Numbered from the stretch's first letter, positions 31,319 to 41,228 are shown. The stretch is 64,000 nt of DNA from Streptomyces sp. NBC_01335 (GCF_035953295.1 NZ_CP108370.1:2418001-2482000); one strand, 5' to 3'. A program made the numbers and translations. The notes: generated from the letters alone by a model not told the origin.

Positions 31319-32896
31319 ATGTCCGCTGCCGTGACGCCCGAAGCCCGGGAGTCCTCATCCATGAATCATCGCCAGATAATCCAGGCCATGTCCGGTCTCA
31401 TGGCCGGTATGTTCGTGGCCATCCTCGCCTCGACGGTCGTCGCCAACGCGCTTCCGCGCATCATCACCGACCTGCACGGCAGCCAGTCCTCGTACACCTG
31501 GGTGGTCACCGCCGAGCTGCTGGCGATGACCGCGACCGTGCCGGTCTGGGGCAAGCTCTCCGACCTGTACGACAAGAAGATGCTGCTCCAGCTCTCCCTG
31601 TCGATGTTCGTCGTCGGCTCGCTCGTCGCGGGCTTCTCGCACAGCGTCACCGTGCTCATCATCAGCCGAGTGCTCCAGGGCATCGGCGCCGGCGGTCTCA
31701 CCGCGCTCGCCCAGGTCGTGATGGCCTCGATCATCCCGCCGCGTGAACTCGGCAAGTTCTCCGGCATCTTCGGCGCCGTCTTCGCGGTCGGCACCGTCGC
31801 CGGACCGCTGATCGGCGGCGTGCTCGTCGACACCTCGTGGCTCGGCTGGCGCTGGTGCTTCTTCATCGGCATACCGTTCGCGCTGCTCGCCATCGTCCTG
31901 CTGCAGAAGACGCTGAAGCTGCCCGTCGTCCGCCGCGAGGCGAAGATCGACTACCTCGGCGCCTTCCTCATCATGGCCGGGGTCAGCGCCCTCCTGCTCT
32001 GGGTGACCCTCGGCGGCTCGAAGTTCGACTGGGTCTCCGGCCCGTCCGCCGCGCTCGTCCTCGGTGGTGCCGTCCTGATCGCGCTCGCCGTCCTGGTCGA
32101 GTCGAAGGTCCAGGAACCGATGATCCCGCTGAGCATCTTCCGCAACCGGACCGTCTCCCTGACCACCGTGGCGAGCTTCCTCGTCGGTGTGGCCATGTTC
32201 GGCGGCACCGTCTTCCTCTCGCAGTACTTCCAGATCTCGCTGGGCAAGTCCCCGACGATCGCCGGGCTGATGAGCCTGCCGATGATCCTCGGCCTGATGG
32301 TCTCGACGACCGTCGCCGGGCAGATCATCAGCCGGCGCGGCAAGTGGAAGGCGTTCCTGGTCTCCGGCGGCGTCATCATGACGGCCGGCATGTGCCTGCT
32401 CTCCACGATCGGCGCCGGTACGTCGTTCTGGGTCATCGCGCCCTGCATGGCCGTACTGGGCATCGGCGTCGGCATGCTGATGCAGAACCTGGTCCTCGCC
32501 GCCCAGAACGACGTGCCCGCCGCCGAGCTCGGTGCGGCCACCTCCACGCTCTCCTTCTTCCGCAGCCTCGGCGGCGCGGTGGGCACCAGCGCGCTGGGCG
32601 CGGTGCTCAGCCACCGGGTCGCCTCGGAGCTGGAGAAGGGCTTCGGCAGCTCCGCCTCCGGCAGCGGCGGCGGAGCCATCCCGGACCTCGCGACCCTGCC
32701 GGAGTCGGCCCGCGTGATCGTGGAGAACGCGTACGGCGTGGCGACGGGCTCCGTATTCCTCGCCGGTGCGCCCTTCGCGTTCCTCGCGCTGGTCGCCGTC
32801 CTCTTCATCAAGGAGAAGCCGCTCAAGACCAAGAGCGGTCTGGAGCGCCTCGCCGAGGAGGGCGAGCAGCAGCCGCCGGCCGTGCCGGTGCACTGA
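31319..32896 (+). CDS. MFS drug:H+ antiporter, DHA2 (14-helix) type
   Basis: A 525-residue exporter with 14 predicted helices. Motif A is VWGKLSDLYDKK, motif C reads AVGTVAGPLIGGVLV, and the N-terminal motif D1 region is LASTVVANALPRI (with Ala in place of the usual Asp in LDxTVVNVALP). The long C-terminal tail (KEKPLKTKSGLERLAEEGEQ) is cytoplasmic. DHA2 proteins expel drugs and dyes, and regulation by an adjacent TetR protein supports efflux. A terminator with U-tract follows at 32978-33016. Confidence 0.92.
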   Translation: MSAAVTPEARESSSMNHRQIIQAMSGLMAGMFVAILASTVVANALPRIITDLHGSQSSYTWVVTAELLAMTATVPVWGKLSDLYDKKMLLQLSLSMFVVGSLVAGFSHSVTVLIISRVLQGIGAGGLTALAQVVMASIIPPRELGKFSGIFGAVFAVGTVAGPLIGGVLVDTSWLGWRWCFFIGIPFALLAIVLLQKTLKLPVVRREAKIDYLGAFLIMAGVSALLLWVTLGGSKFDWVSGPSAALVLGGAVLIALAVLVESKVQEPMIPLSIFRNRTVSLTTVASFLVGVAMFGGTVFLSQYFQISLGKSPTIAGLMSLPMILGLMVSTTVAGQIISRRGKWKAFLVSGGVIMTAGMCLLSTIGAGTSFWVIAPCMAVLGIGVGMLMQNLVLAAQNDVPAAELGAATSTLSFFRSLGGAVGTSALGAVLSHRVASELEKGFGSSASGSGGGAIPDLATLPESARVIVENAYGVATGSVFLAGAPFAFLALVAVLFIKEKPLKTKSGLERLAEEGEQQPPAVPVH

Positions 32897-32977
32897 CGCC
32901 GGTACGCCGGTATACCCCGGGGGCATGGTCGTCTGACTGCCGTCTGCCGGGCGACGCCCACAGTCCCGCGACACCCG

Positions 32978-33016
32978 AGGTCCGGGCCGCCGATTTCGTT
33001 TCGGCGGCCCGGACCT
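32978..33016. terminator. Terminator with U-tract after the MFS gene
   Basis: AGGTCCGGGCCGCCGA (32978-32993) pairs with TCGGCGGCCCGGACCT (33001-33016) around TTTCGTT, followed by TTT. It is the clearest intrinsic terminator in the window and lies just before the leftward GH43 stop (33033), so it may serve both strands. Confidence 0.88.
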
Positions 33017-33032
33017 TTTCCGCTGTCCGTTC

Positions 33033-35543
33033 CTACTTCTGCGTGCGACCGGGCCTCGCCCCGGGCTTCCCGTGCGCGGCCTTCCCGTGCGGCGGCTTCC
33101 CGTGCGCGGGCTTCGACGCCCCCGGCTTGGCCGGTGCGAGGGTCGTCGCGGCGGGGCCGTACGTCCGTACGTAGTCGAAGTCGGCCACCGCGCCCACGTG
33201 GTTGTCGGAGATCAGGCCGATCTTCAGGTCGCCCTTGACCGGCAGGGTCCACACTCCGCTGAGCGTCCAGTGCACGCCGTCGCGGCTGGAGGAGGCGCGG
33301 ACCTCGTGCTCCTGGTTCGCGGTGTCGAGGTGGTGGGTGAGCCGCAGCCAGAGGGTGTCGGCGGTCGGGCCGCCGAACATCGGGGCGTTGGCGACGGCGG
33401 TCGGCGGGGTGGTGGTGGGCCGCTCGCCCTCCTTGCCGAACTCGGTCACGTGGAGCATGGCTCCGTTGCCGTTGTTGAGCGGCAGCACCGAGTGGGTGAG
33501 CTTGAACCAGCGGTCGTCGTTCTCGTAGAGCACCAGCCCCGCCTGCTGGGCGTTGGTGGTGGGGGTGACGTGCAACTTGGTCTCCACCGTGTAGTCACCC
33601 GTGGGTGCGGGGCGCAGCAGGACCGGGGCGGTGTTGTCGCCGAGGTACAGCTCGGTGTTGGAGGTGGGCCAGGAGAGCGCGCCGTTCACCAGGGTGGTGC
33701 CGGTGGCGGGACCCCGTACCCAGCTCCAGGCGGAGTCGGTCGTGGTGCCGGGGAGCGTCGCGGTGTCGAACTCGTCGCTGTAGGAGGGGAGCAGGGCTCC
33801 GGGCCGGGCGACGGGGGCCCGCTTCGTGACGGGGGTGTACAGCGCGGTGGCGCCGACGTTGTCGGCCTCGGCTCCGGCGCCCCTGGCTGCCGCGGAGACC
33901 GCTCCGGCGTGGACGGCGGCGGCGGGCAGGGTGCGGGTCTGCTCGGCGACCGGGTCGCGGAGCCGGTCGCCGGTGACCTCCACGGTGAGGCGGGTGCCCC
34001 GGATCTCGGCGGAGACGGTGTGCCAGGTGTCCCAGGAGAACCCGGTGGGCAGGGGACTGAGTCGCTCGCCCTGGTCGACGCCCTTGATCCGGACCTCGGT
34101 GACCAGGGCGCTCTTCGCCCGGTCCAGCCAGACGGCGACGCGGTTGTCGGCGTCGGTGTGGGCGAGGGTCAGGCCCGCGGCTCCTCCCGCCGCGGTGACG
34201 CGGAGGTCGGCCTCGGCGCGTACGGCGGCGGGGGCGGTGCCGGTGGAGACCAGGTAGCCGGGGGCGGTGGAGCCTGCGGCGGTGTGGGTGACGTAGCCGT
34301 GGCCGTCGGTCTCGGTGGCGGTGGCCCAGCCGGCCGGGTTCGCGCCCTGGGTGCGCCAGCCGGTGAGGCCGGTCTCGAAGGTGCCGCCCGTGGTCCAGGT
34401 GGTGACGGGTGCGGCGGTCGGGGTGTCCGAGGGGCCCGTACCGGCGCGGACGACGGGCCAGCCGTCGATCCAGTCGAGGCGGTCGATCAGCATCGGGCGC
34501 CGGGAGAGCTTGAGGGTGCCGCCGGCGGCCGGGGCGAGGTCGGGCGATTCGGCGGGGATGCCGTGGTAGACGAGCCAGTCCTGGCCGGACAGGTCGGTCT
34601 GGATGGCGTTGTGGCCGGGTCCGATCCACCGGTTGCCGTTGGCGCCGACGACCACGCCGCCCTTGCTGCCGAGGGCCATCAGGTCGGTGCCCTCGTCGTC
34701 GGTGAAGGGGCCGGTGGGGCTGGTCGAGCGGCCCACCTTCACCTGGTATCCGCTGTACGCGCCGTCGCAGCAGCCCGCGTCGGAGTAGAAGAGGTAGTAG
34801 AAGCCGTCGCGGTGGACGACGAACCCGCCCTCGACCCGTCGGCCGCGCGCGACCTGGGTGACCGCGCCCTCGATGCGGGTGCGGTCGCCGTTCATCCTCG
34901 CGACGCAGATGGTGTCGTAACTCCCCCAGTAGAGATAGGGAGTTCCGTCGGTGTCGGTGAACTGCGCCTGGTCGATGCTGCCGGTGGGGCAGCCGCTGGG
35001 CGTGGGCAGCACCGCGCCCTTGTCGGTCCACGGGCCGGTGGGCGTCGGGCCGGTGACCAGGCCGACGGTGCCGCGTCCGGGGACGGAGTAGTAGAGGTAG
35101 TACTGCCCGAAGGCGTAGTGGATGTCCGGTGCCCAGAGCCGGGAGCCCTGGAGCCAGCCGGGCCGGGTCTCCGGGGTGAAGACCTCACCGGCGTAGGTCC
35201 AGGTCACCATGTCCGAGGAGCGCAGGATCGGCAGGATGCGCTCGCCGTCCTCGCCCTTGGTCTGGAAGACCGGGTTCTGGGTGCCGTAGGCGTACCAGTA
35301 GCCGTCCTTGCCCCGGATCATCGTGGGGTCGGGGAAGGTGTCGACGGTCCCGGCGGTGACCGGGTTGGTGTACGTGGCGGGGGCGGCGGCCTCGGCCCCG
35401 GAGGCGTGGCGGGTGGCCGACGGGTGCCCTTCGGCTCCGTAGGAGGGGGCCGTGGCCGGGCCGAGCAGGCAGATCAGCGCGGCGGCCGGGGCCGCCCAGC
35501 GGGGCAGCCGCCGTGCGCGTGCGGGGGTACGCGTGCGTCTCAT
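33033..35543 (-). CDS. Secreted GH43-like glycosidase with C-terminal beta-sandwich modules
   Basis: An 836-residue exported enzyme. A signal peptide (AAPAAALICLLGPATA) covers the first 35 or so residues. The five-bladed GH43 propeller follows: TFPDPTMIRGKDGYWYAYGT (base Asp near 70), LWAPDIHYAFGQYYLYYS (pKa-modulating Asp) and RRVEGGFVVHRDGFYYLFYS (acid Glu near 234). Beyond about residue 390 come two beta-sandwich regions, the last a DUF1349/concanavalin-like module (SDEFDTATLPG to WSWVRGP). The tail is a His/Pro/Lys repeat (HGKPPHGKAAHGKP). GH43 enzymes act on arabinans, xylans or galactans. The ATG overlaps the sulfatase stop (ATGA). It is last in the ROK-ABC-sulfatase operon. Confidence 0.85.
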   Translation of the reverse strand: MRRTRTPARARRLPRWAAPAAALICLLGPATAPSYGAEGHPSATRHASGAEAAAPATYTNPVTAGTVDTFPDPTMIRGKDGYWYAYGTQNPVFQTKGEDGERILPILRSSDMVTWTYAGEVFTPETRPGWLQGSRLWAPDIHYAFGQYYLYYSVPGRGTVGLVTGPTPTGPWTDKGAVLPTPSGCPTGSIDQAQFTDTDGTPYLYWGSYDTICVARMNGDRTRIEGAVTQVARGRRVEGGFVVHRDGFYYLFYSDAGCCDGAYSGYQVKVGRSTSPTGPFTDDEGTDLMALGSKGGVVVGANGNRWIGPGHNAIQTDLSGQDWLVYHGIPAESPDLAPAAGGTLKLSRRPMLIDRLDWIDGWPVVRAGTGPSDTPTAAPVTTWTTGGTFETGLTGWRTQGANPAGWATATETDGHGYVTHTAAGSTAPGYLVSTGTAPAAVRAEADLRVTAAGGAAGLTLAHTDADNRVAVWLDRAKSALVTEVRIKGVDQGERLSPLPTGFSWDTWHTVSAEIRGTRLTVEVTGDRLRDPVAEQTRTLPAAAVHAGAVSAAARGAGAEADNVGATALYTPVTKRAPVARPGALLPSYSDEFDTATLPGTTTDSAWSWVRGPATGTTLVNGALSWPTSNTELYLGDNTAPVLLRPAPTGDYTVETKLHVTPTTNAQQAGLVLYENDDRWFKLTHSVLPLNNGNGAMLHVTEFGKEGERPTTTPPTAVANAPMFGGPTADTLWLRLTHHLDTANQEHEVRASSSRDGVHWTLSGVWTLPVKGDLKIGLISDNHVGAVADFDYVRTYGPAATTLAPAKPGASKPAHGKPPHGKAAHGKPGARPGRTQK

Positions 35544-37072
35544 CGGGTCTCCGTGGTCGTCGGGGCCGTGGTCGTCCGGGCCGCGGTCGTCGCGGCCGTG
35601 GTCGTCGCGGCCGTGCCGTCCGGTTCGAAGGAGCTGAGGGTCACGTCGACGTCCGAGCCACCGATGTCGTACATCGACGTCATCCAGTGGTAGAAGTTGT
35701 CGCCGCGGTCGCGCAGCAGCGTGTAGAGCCGCTGCATCAGCCGGTCGCGCACCTGGGCCAACCCGGGGTTCGTGTACCGGTTGTCGAGCTCGTCGGGGTC
35801 GTCGAGGAGGTCGTACAGCTCGTTCACGGACTCCGGGTTGACGACCAGCTTGTAGCGGTCGTCGCGGATCATCCGCTGCGGGTACGGGAAGTGGTGGCCA
35901 TGGAACTCGGCCACCAACTCCGGTGCCCAGTCGGGGTGTTCGCCGCGCACCAGCGGGAGGAGGGAGCGGCTGTCCACGGCCGGGGACGGGTCGACGCCCG
36001 CCAGGTCGAGCAGGGTCGCGGTGCAGTCGGTGAGGCTGACGAGTTCGTCGCGGACCTGCGGCGCCTCGCCGGGGACCCGCACGATCCCGGGGATGCGGTA
36101 GATGTCCTCGTACATCGCCGGGCCCTTGTCGTGCAGCCGGTGGGCGCCGGTGAACTCGCCGTGGTCGGCGGTGAAGAAGACCGAGGTGGTCTCCTCCAGG
36201 CCGAGTTCGTCCAGGCGGGTCAGGATGCGCCCGATCTGTTCGTCGATGAGGGTGACGTAACCCCAGTAGACGGCGATGAGTTTGCGGCTCACCTCCAGCG
36301 GCATGGTGTCGAAGGCCCAGTGCGCGCTGTAATTGGCCTGCACCGGCGGCTTGTTCTCGAAGGTCTCGTTGATCGACGCGGGCAGCTCGACGAGTTCGGG
36401 GTCGTAGAGGTCGAAGTAGGAGTCGGGCAGCAGATACGGCAGGTGCGGTCCGAAGAAGTGGGTGGCCAGGAAGAAGGGCCGGCCGTCCGCCGCGTACTTC
36501 TCCAGCTGCTCGATGGCGCGCGTCGCGAGGTAGTGCTCGAACGTGGCCTCCACCGGCTGGTGCAGCCGCGCGGCCAGCAGGTTCCCGGGGTTGCCGGCCG
36601 GTGCCGTCCCCCGGATGTGGTCGGTGATGCGGTACGGGGGCAGGCCCCGCTCCTCCAGGTAGGCGAGGTAGTCGGGGTGGTCGACGGGGTTGTGCCAGCC
36701 GGGCAGGTCGGGGCCGTCGAAGCCGTAGGACGCGGCGTTGCGGTGGGTGCCGCCGTGCCATTTGCCGATCAGCCCGAGCTGGTAGTCGCGCTCCTTCAGG
36801 GCGGCCGGGAAGGTGAAGACGTCCTCCCGGAGGTCCTCCAGGTAACCCACGTTCCGCTCGTAGTTGGCGAGCAGCCGGTGGCGGAAGGGGGCCTGGCCGG
36901 TGAGCAGGCTGGCGCGGGCGGGGGTGCAGATGGCGGTCGGGGTGTAGAACCGGTCGAAGCGGGTGCCGGTGGCGGCGAGCCGGTCCAGGTTCGGGGTCCT
37001 GACGTGCGGGTTGCCGTAAGCGCCGAGGGTGTCCACCCGGTGCTGGTCGGTCATGAGGAACAGCAGGTTCAC
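35540..37072 (-). CDS. Type I sulfatase, cytoplasmic
   Basis: A 510-residue sulfatase that hydrolyses sulfate esters. The N-terminus goes straight into the catalytic fold (NLLFLMTDQHRVDTLGAYG), with no signal peptide. The formylglycine motif is Cys49-Thr-Pro-Ala-Arg53 followed by ASLLTG. Metal ligands are expected in TDQH (N-terminal Asp) and FFTADHGEFTG; GLIGKWHGG carries the conserved Lys and His. The Cys must be converted to formylglycine by an FGE enzyme, not present in the window. The C-terminal Thr/Ala repeat tail is unusual. GTG 37072 overlaps the substrate-binding protein stop (GTGA). Position in the operon implies it acts on an imported sulfated compound. Confidence 0.92.
   Translation of the reverse strand: MNLLFLMTDQHRVDTLGAYGNPHVRTPNLDRLAATGTRFDRFYTPTAICTPARASLLTGQAPFRHRLLANYERNVGYLEDLREDVFTFPAALKERDYQLGLIGKWHGGTHRNAASYGFDGPDLPGWHNPVDHPDYLAYLEERGLPPYRITDHIRGTAPAGNPGNLLAARLHQPVEATFEHYLATRAIEQLEKYAADGRPFFLATHFFGPHLPYLLPDSYFDLYDPELVELPASINETFENKPPVQANYSAHWAFDTMPLEVSRKLIAVYWGYVTLIDEQIGRILTRLDELGLEETTSVFFTADHGEFTGAHRLHDKGPAMYEDIYRIPGIVRVPGEAPQVRDELVSLTDCTATLLDLAGVDPSPAVDSRSLLPLVRGEHPDWAPELVAEFHGHHFPYPQRMIRDDRYKLVVNPESVNELYDLLDDPDELDNRYTNPGLAQVRDRLMQRLYTLLRDRGDNFYHWMTSMYDIGGSDVDVTLSSFEPDGTAATTTAATTAARTTTAPTTTETR
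35552..35611. repeat. Four 15-bp units at the end of the sulfatase gene
   Basis: Units of CGTGGTCGTCGCGGC with small variations, in frame on the minus strand. They encode the Thr/Ala-rich tail of the sulfatase (repeated TTTAA-like blocks). Confidence 0.8.
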
Positions 37073-38064
37073 TTGCCGTACGCCTTCGTGTAGAGGTCGC
37101 CGTCGTAGTACGTGTCCGCCTTCGGCACGGTCTTGAGCTGGCCGGTGCCCACGAAGAACTCGCCGAGCCCGTCCAGCCAGGAGGCGACGGTGCCGTCACC
37201 GGTCTTCGCCACCAGGTCGGCGGTGGTCATCGTCTTCACGTTGGCGGCGTCGGCGGCGACCTTGGCGCGGTCCACCTTCAGCAGCTTCGCGGCGGCGTCG
37301 ATCGCCTCCTCGGGGTGGGCGGCCCGGTAGTCGTTGGCCTGCTGGAGGACCTTGACGACCTTGGTGGTGAGGCCCTTGTCGGTCTTGGTGCCCGAGACGA
37401 ACGCGGTGGGGAACGCCTTGTCGGAGAAGTCCTTGGTGGAGCCGACCTCGTTGAGGCCGGGCTTCTTCGCCTTGATGGAGTCGATGAGCGGGTACCAGAG
37501 GCCGGCGCCGTCGATCTGCCCGGAGACGAAGGCGGAGACCACGGTGGCCGGGTCCATCGGGACCTTCTGGATGTCGGAGGGCTTCATCCCGGCCTTCTGG
37601 AGCGCCAGGTTGAGGACCATCTCGCCGGAGGTGCCGGCGGGGACGCCGACCTTCTTGCCCTTGAGGTCCTGGATGGTCTTGATGCCGGGCTGGGCGATGA
37701 CCCGGTCCGCGTAGGCGAGGGTGTTCACGGCGACGACCTTGGCCTTGCCGGTGGCGGGCAGCCACATCGCGCCGGGGCCTATGTAGCCGAAGTCGAGGGA
37801 GCCGCCGCCGAGCGCCTGGATCTGGAGCGGGCCGTTGGTGAAGACGCTGTACTGGGGCGAGAGCCCCTCCTTCTTCCACAGGCCCTGCTGGTCGGCGATG
37901 GCGAGCAGGCTGGCGCCGTTGTAGTCGCTGATGTAGCCGAACCGCACCTTGGCACTGCCGCCGCCACCGGCCGAGTCGCCGGAGTCCCCGGAGCAGCCGG
38001 TGACGGAGAGTGCCAGGACGGACACGGCGGCTGCGGCCGTGAGGGCGCGCTGGGAGAGACGCAT
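37069..38064 (-). CDS. ABC transporter substrate-binding lipoprotein (SsuA/TauA-like)
   Basis: A 331-residue lipoprotein. The signal peptide ends at the lipobox LSVTGC, Cys24. The mature protein has the NMT1/SsuA fold: VRFGYISDYNGASLLAIADQ, ALGGGSLDFGYIGPGAMW, the hinge region DLKGKKVGVPAGTSGEMVL and DGAGLWYPLIDSI. The family binds nitrate, sulfonates, taurine or thiamine precursors, and the sequence does not fix the ligand. With a sulfatase immediately downstream (overlap of 4 bases), a sulfonated or sulfated ligand is likely. It is 63 bp after the ATPase gene in the same operon. Confidence 0.9.
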   Translation of the reverse strand: MRLSQRALTAAAAVSVLALSVTGCSGDSGDSAGGGGSAKVRFGYISDYNGASLLAIADQQGLWKKEGLSPQYSVFTNGPLQIQALGGGSLDFGYIGPGAMWLPATGKAKVVAVNTLAYADRVIAQPGIKTIQDLKGKKVGVPAGTSGEMVLNLALQKAGMKPSDIQKVPMDPATVVSAFVSGQIDGAGLWYPLIDSIKAKKPGLNEVGSTKDFSDKAFPTAFVSGTKTDKGLTTKVVKVLQQANDYRAAHPEEAIDAAAKLLKVDRAKVAADAANVKTMTTADLVAKTGDGTVASWLDGLGEFFVGTGQLKTVPKADTYYDGDLYTKAYGK

Positions 38065-38127
38065 GGCGGAGTGATCCTTCGGTGGGTGTGGGTGGTACGG
38101 GAGGAAACGGGGGCCCGCGCGGACGGG

Positions 38128-38907
38128 TCAGACGGCGGCGGGCGCCGGGGGCTGGTGGTAGACGGCCTGCCAGACGGCGTTGCGGATGTCGGCGAACTCG
38201 GGTGAGAGCCGGACCGCCTCGGTGCGCGGGTAGGGGAGGCCGACGTCGATGACCCGGTGGATGCGGCCCGGCCGGGCGGCCATCACGATGACGCGTCCGG
38301 CGAGGTAGACGGCCTCGTCGACGTCGTGGGTGATGAAGAGGACGGTCCGCCGGTCGCGGCTCCAGGTGTCCAGCAGCTGGTCCTGCAACTGCACCCGGGT
38401 CAGCGCGTCCAGCGCGCCGAACGGTTCGTCCATCAGCAGCACTTGGGGGTCGACGGCGTAGGCGCGGGCGATGGCGCAGCGCTGCTTCATGCCGCCGGAG
38501 AGCGTCTTGGGCAGGGCGTCCGCGAAGTCGCCGAGGCCGACGAGTTCGATGGCCCGCTGGGCGCGGAGCTTGCGTTCGGCGGCCGGTACGGAGGCGAGCT
38601 TGAGCCCGAACTCGACGTTTCCGCGCACGGTCAGCCAGGGGAACAGGGCGTACTGCTGGAAGATCACGCCGCGTTCGGGGCCGGGTCCGGTGACCGGCTT
38701 CCCGTCGACCAGGACGGTGCCGGAGGTGGGCTCGGCGAGTCCGGCGGCCAGGTTCAGCAGGGTGCTCTTGCCGCAGCCGGAGGGGCCGACGACGGTGACG
38801 AACTCCTCGTCGCCGATGTCCAGCGAGACGTCGTCGAGCGCGGTGAAGACCGCGTTCTTGACGGGGTAGGTCCGGGAGACCCCGCGGAAGGAGATCTTGG
38901 CGTTCAT
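38128..38907 (-). CDS. ABC transporter ATPase (SsuB/TauB-like)
   Basis: A 259-residue nucleotide-binding subunit with a Walker A motif at residues 41-49 (GPSGCGKST), a Q-loop in [12 protein letters not shown], the signature [14 protein letters not shown] and Walker [13 protein letters not shown], followed by the H-loop in [13 protein letters not shown]. It resembles SsuB/TauB/NrtD. The ATG overlaps the permease stop (ATGA). It energises uptake with the adjacent permease and lipoprotein. Confidence 0.95.
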   Translation of the reverse strand: MNAKISFRGVSRTYPVKNAVFTALDDVSLDIGDEEFVTVVGPSGCGKSTLLNLAAGLAEPTSGTVLVDGKPVTGPGPERGVIFQQYALFPWLTVRGNVEFGLKLASVPAAERKLRAQRAIELVGLGDFADALPKTLSGGMKQRCAIARAYAVDPQVLLMDEPFGALDALTRVQLQDQLLDTWSRDRRTVLFITHDVDEAVYLAGRVIVMAARPGRIHRVIDVGLPYPRTEAVRLSPEFADIRNAVWQAVYHQPPAPAAV

Positions 38908-39782
38908 CGGGTTTCCTGCCAGTGGGTGAGGCGTCGTTCGGCGACGAGGAGCAGGCGGTCCATCAGCAGGCCGAGCACGCCGATGGAGATCAGCCCGACG
39001 AAGATGGTGGGGAGGTCGTAGTAGAGCTGGGCCTGCTGCATGCGGAATCCCAGGCCCTCGGGGGCGGCGATGAGTTCGGCGGCGACCAGGGTTCCCCAGG
39101 CGGAGCCGAGGCCGATCCGCATGCCGACCAGGATGAACGGCGCGGACGCCGGTACGACGACCTTGAGGAAGATCGTCCCGTCCTTCGCGCCGAGCACCCG
39201 CGCCGCGTCGATCAGGGTGCGGTCGACCCCGACGACGCCCTGGAAGGCGGCGACCACGCTGGAGAGGAAGGCGGCGAGCAAGATGACGAAGATCTTGGGG
39301 GTCTCACCGATGCCCATCAGCACGATGGTGAGCGGGATCAGCGCCAGCGGCGGGACGGTGCGGAAGAACTGGACGTACGGCTCCAGCAGCCCCCGGGCCA
39401 CCGGGTACCAGCCCATGAGGAACCCGACCGGTACGGCGGCCAGGGTGCCCAGCGCGAAGCCGGTCAGCACCCGGCGCACGCTGGCGAGGGCGTCGTCGGC
39501 GAGGGTGCCGTCGGCGACCAGCTCGCCCGCCCGGGAGGCGACCTCGCCGGGTCCCGGCACGGTGTCGAACCCGAGCGGGTTGAGCAGCGCCCAGGCACCG
39601 AGTCCCACGGCCAGCGCGATCAGGTTGAGCCCGAGCGAGGAGAGGAAGGACCGTCCGCCGCGCTTTCCTGTACGGGCCGCGCGCTCGCCCGGCGGGACGG
39701 GTGCGGGGGCGCCGGGTTCTTCGGCCACGAGGTCCGCGGGGGTGCGGGTGTCCTTGACGAGGGGCTGGAAGGGGGATGTCAT
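38904..39782 (-). CDS. ABC transporter permease (SsuC/TauC-like)
   Basis: A 292-residue inner-membrane permease. After a 45-residue Pro/Ala-rich cytoplasmic leader, about six helices follow, including [19 protein letters not shown] and [14 protein letters not shown]. The EAA loop for the ATPase is present as [17 protein letters not shown]. Its stop and start overlap the ATPase start and the ROK stop (each ATGA), so the operon is tightly coupled. Confidence 0.93.
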   Translation of the reverse strand: MTSPFQPLVKDTRTPADLVAEEPGAPAPVPPGERAARTGKRGGRSFLSSLGLNLIALAVGLGAWALLNPLGFDTVPGPGEVASRAGELVADGTLADDALASVRRVLTGFALGTLAAVPVGFLMGWYPVARGLLEPYVQFFRTVPPLALIPLTIVLMGIGETPKIFVILLAAFLSSVVAAFQGVVGVDRTLIDAARVLGAKDGTIFLKVVVPASAPFILVGMRIGLGSAWGTLVAAELIAAPEGLGFRMQQAQLYYDLPTIFVGLISIGVLGLLMDRLLLVAERRLTHWQETR

Positions 39783-41035
39783 GCGTCGTCGTCCTCGGGG
39801 AGTGCCGGGCCCGGGTAGCGGGCGAGCAGCGGCGATTCGTGCAGGGCCAGGGCGACGCCGCCGTGCGCGCCGCCCGCTTCGCCGAGCGCGGCGGGGCGCA
39901 GCGTCACGCGGCCCCGGGCGAGCGGCAGGACGTGGGCGTCGAGCGCCTCGGCGACCGGGCCGAGCAGCGCGTCGCCGGCCTCGGCGAGTTCCCCGCCGAG
40001 CACGATGGTGCTGGGGCCGAGGGCGCCCACGACCGAGGCGAGTACGGCTCCGACGAGGGTCCCGGCCCGGCGCAGCACCTCCTCGGCGGCCTTGTCGCCG
40101 CCCTCCAGCGACGCCAGGAACGCGGTGAAGTCCCGTGCGGTGCCGCCCTGTTCGCGGTAGGCGGTGAGCACGGCGCCGATCGAGGCGACGGTCTCCAGGC
40201 ATCCGGTGCCGCCGCATTCGCAGGGGCCGCCGGACGGGTCGGCGGTGATGTGGCCGAGTTCGCCCGCCAGCCCGTCGACGCCCCGGTGCAGGGCGCCGTT
40301 GACGACCAGGCCGCCGCCGACGCCGTGCGAGAGCCGCAGGTAGAGCACGTCGCGGCTGCCGGCCGCGGCGCCCCAGGTGGCTTCGGCGAGGGCGGCCAGG
40401 CGGGTGTTGTTGTCGATGAGGACGGGGGCGCCGAAGCGGGTCGTCAGCAGCTCCACGAGGTCGGTGAGCGTGCCGCCGTGGCCCCCGCCCGGCCGGGTGA
40501 TCCGGTGGCCTTCCGCCGCCCGCGCGTCCTCGGTCTCCGTACGGCGCACCGGCCCGACGACGCCCACCCCGACCGCCCCGGTGGCACCGAGGGCGGAGAG
40601 CCGCAGTGCCCCGTCGGCCAGCGAGGCGACCAGCTTCTCGGCGAGGTCGACGCGGCCCTCCCAGGGGAGGTCCGGCGGGTGCGGGAGGCTGGCCGAACCG
40701 ATCATCTCGTGCGCGACGTTGGCGGCGGCCACGTGGACCGAGCGGCGCGCGAAGTCGATGCCGAGCGCCTGCCCGGCGGCCGGGTCGAGGGTCAGGTGCT
40801 CGACCGGACGGCCGCGTTTGCGCGGCCCGGGGTCGGCCGCGCCGGGGACCACGGCCCCGCCCGCGACCAGGGTCGCCACGATGTCGTACAGGGTGGTGCG
40901 CGAGAGCCCCGAGAGCCGCCCCAGCTCGGCGCGGCTCAACTGTCCGTGCCGGCGCAGCAGTCCGAGCACGCGCTCTTCGTGGCCCCGCCTCAGCTGTGCG
41001 AGGGGGCCTCTGTGGGAGTGCATGGACTCCAGCAT
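39779..41035 (-). CDS. ROK-family transcriptional regulator
   Basis: A 418-residue NagC/Mlc/XylR-like regulator. The N-terminal winged helix-turn-helix is residues 15-70 ([30 protein letters not shown]). The ROK domain follows from about 88 ([16 protein letters not shown]), with [15 protein letters not shown] and the Zn-binding motif ELGHITADP then [14 protein letters not shown] near residues 265-282. Full Zn and sugar-binding residues suggest it senses a free or phosphorylated sugar. It is first in the six-gene operon. The start is ATG 41035; ATG 41023 has a better-spaced CTGGAG and is an alternative. An A+T-rich inverted repeat lies just upstream. Confidence 0.9.
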   Translation of the reverse strand: MLESMHSHRGPLAQLRRGHEERVLGLLRRHGQLSRAELGRLSGLSRTTLYDIVATLVAGGAVVPGAADPGPRKRGRPVEHLTLDPAAGQALGIDFARRSVHVAAANVAHEMIGSASLPHPPDLPWEGRVDLAEKLVASLADGALRLSALGATGAVGVGVVGPVRRTETEDARAAEGHRITRPGGGHGGTLTDLVELLTTRFGAPVLIDNNTRLAALAEATWGAAAGSRDVLYLRLSHGVGGGLVVNGALHRGVDGLAGELGHITADPSGGPCECGGTGCLETVASIGAVLTAYREQGGTARDFTAFLASLEGGDKAAEEVLRRAGTLVGAVLASVVGALGPSTIVLGGELAEAGDALLGPVAEALDAHVLPLARGRVTLRPAALGEAGGAHGGVALALHESPLLARYPGPALPEDDDA

Positions 41036-41045
41036 GGGGAGGCCG

Positions 41046-41078
41046 GAATTTTTTCGTCAACCTCCCGGAAAAATATTC
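41046..41078. promoter_or_regulatory. A+T-rich inverted repeat before the ROK operon
   Basis: GAATTTTTTC (41046-41055) and GAAAAATATTC (41068-41078) form an inverted repeat with one unpaired base and a 12-bp spacer, 11 bp upstream of the ROK start. A/T-rich arms 20-odd bp apart are characteristic of ROK (NagC/Mlc/XylR) operators. The position implies autoregulation of the operon. Confidence 0.7.
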
Positions 41079-41228
41079 ATGTTGCCGCAATGAGGCACTC
41101 GGTGCGGCTGTCGGCGGCAGCGCCGCGAGGCACGCCACCGGGCCCCGCTCCCCGGACCGGCCCGCGCCCCGGAGGGATCGCGGGCCGGTCCGGTGGTGTC
41201 ACGCCCGTTCGCGTAACGCCCGGCCGTG

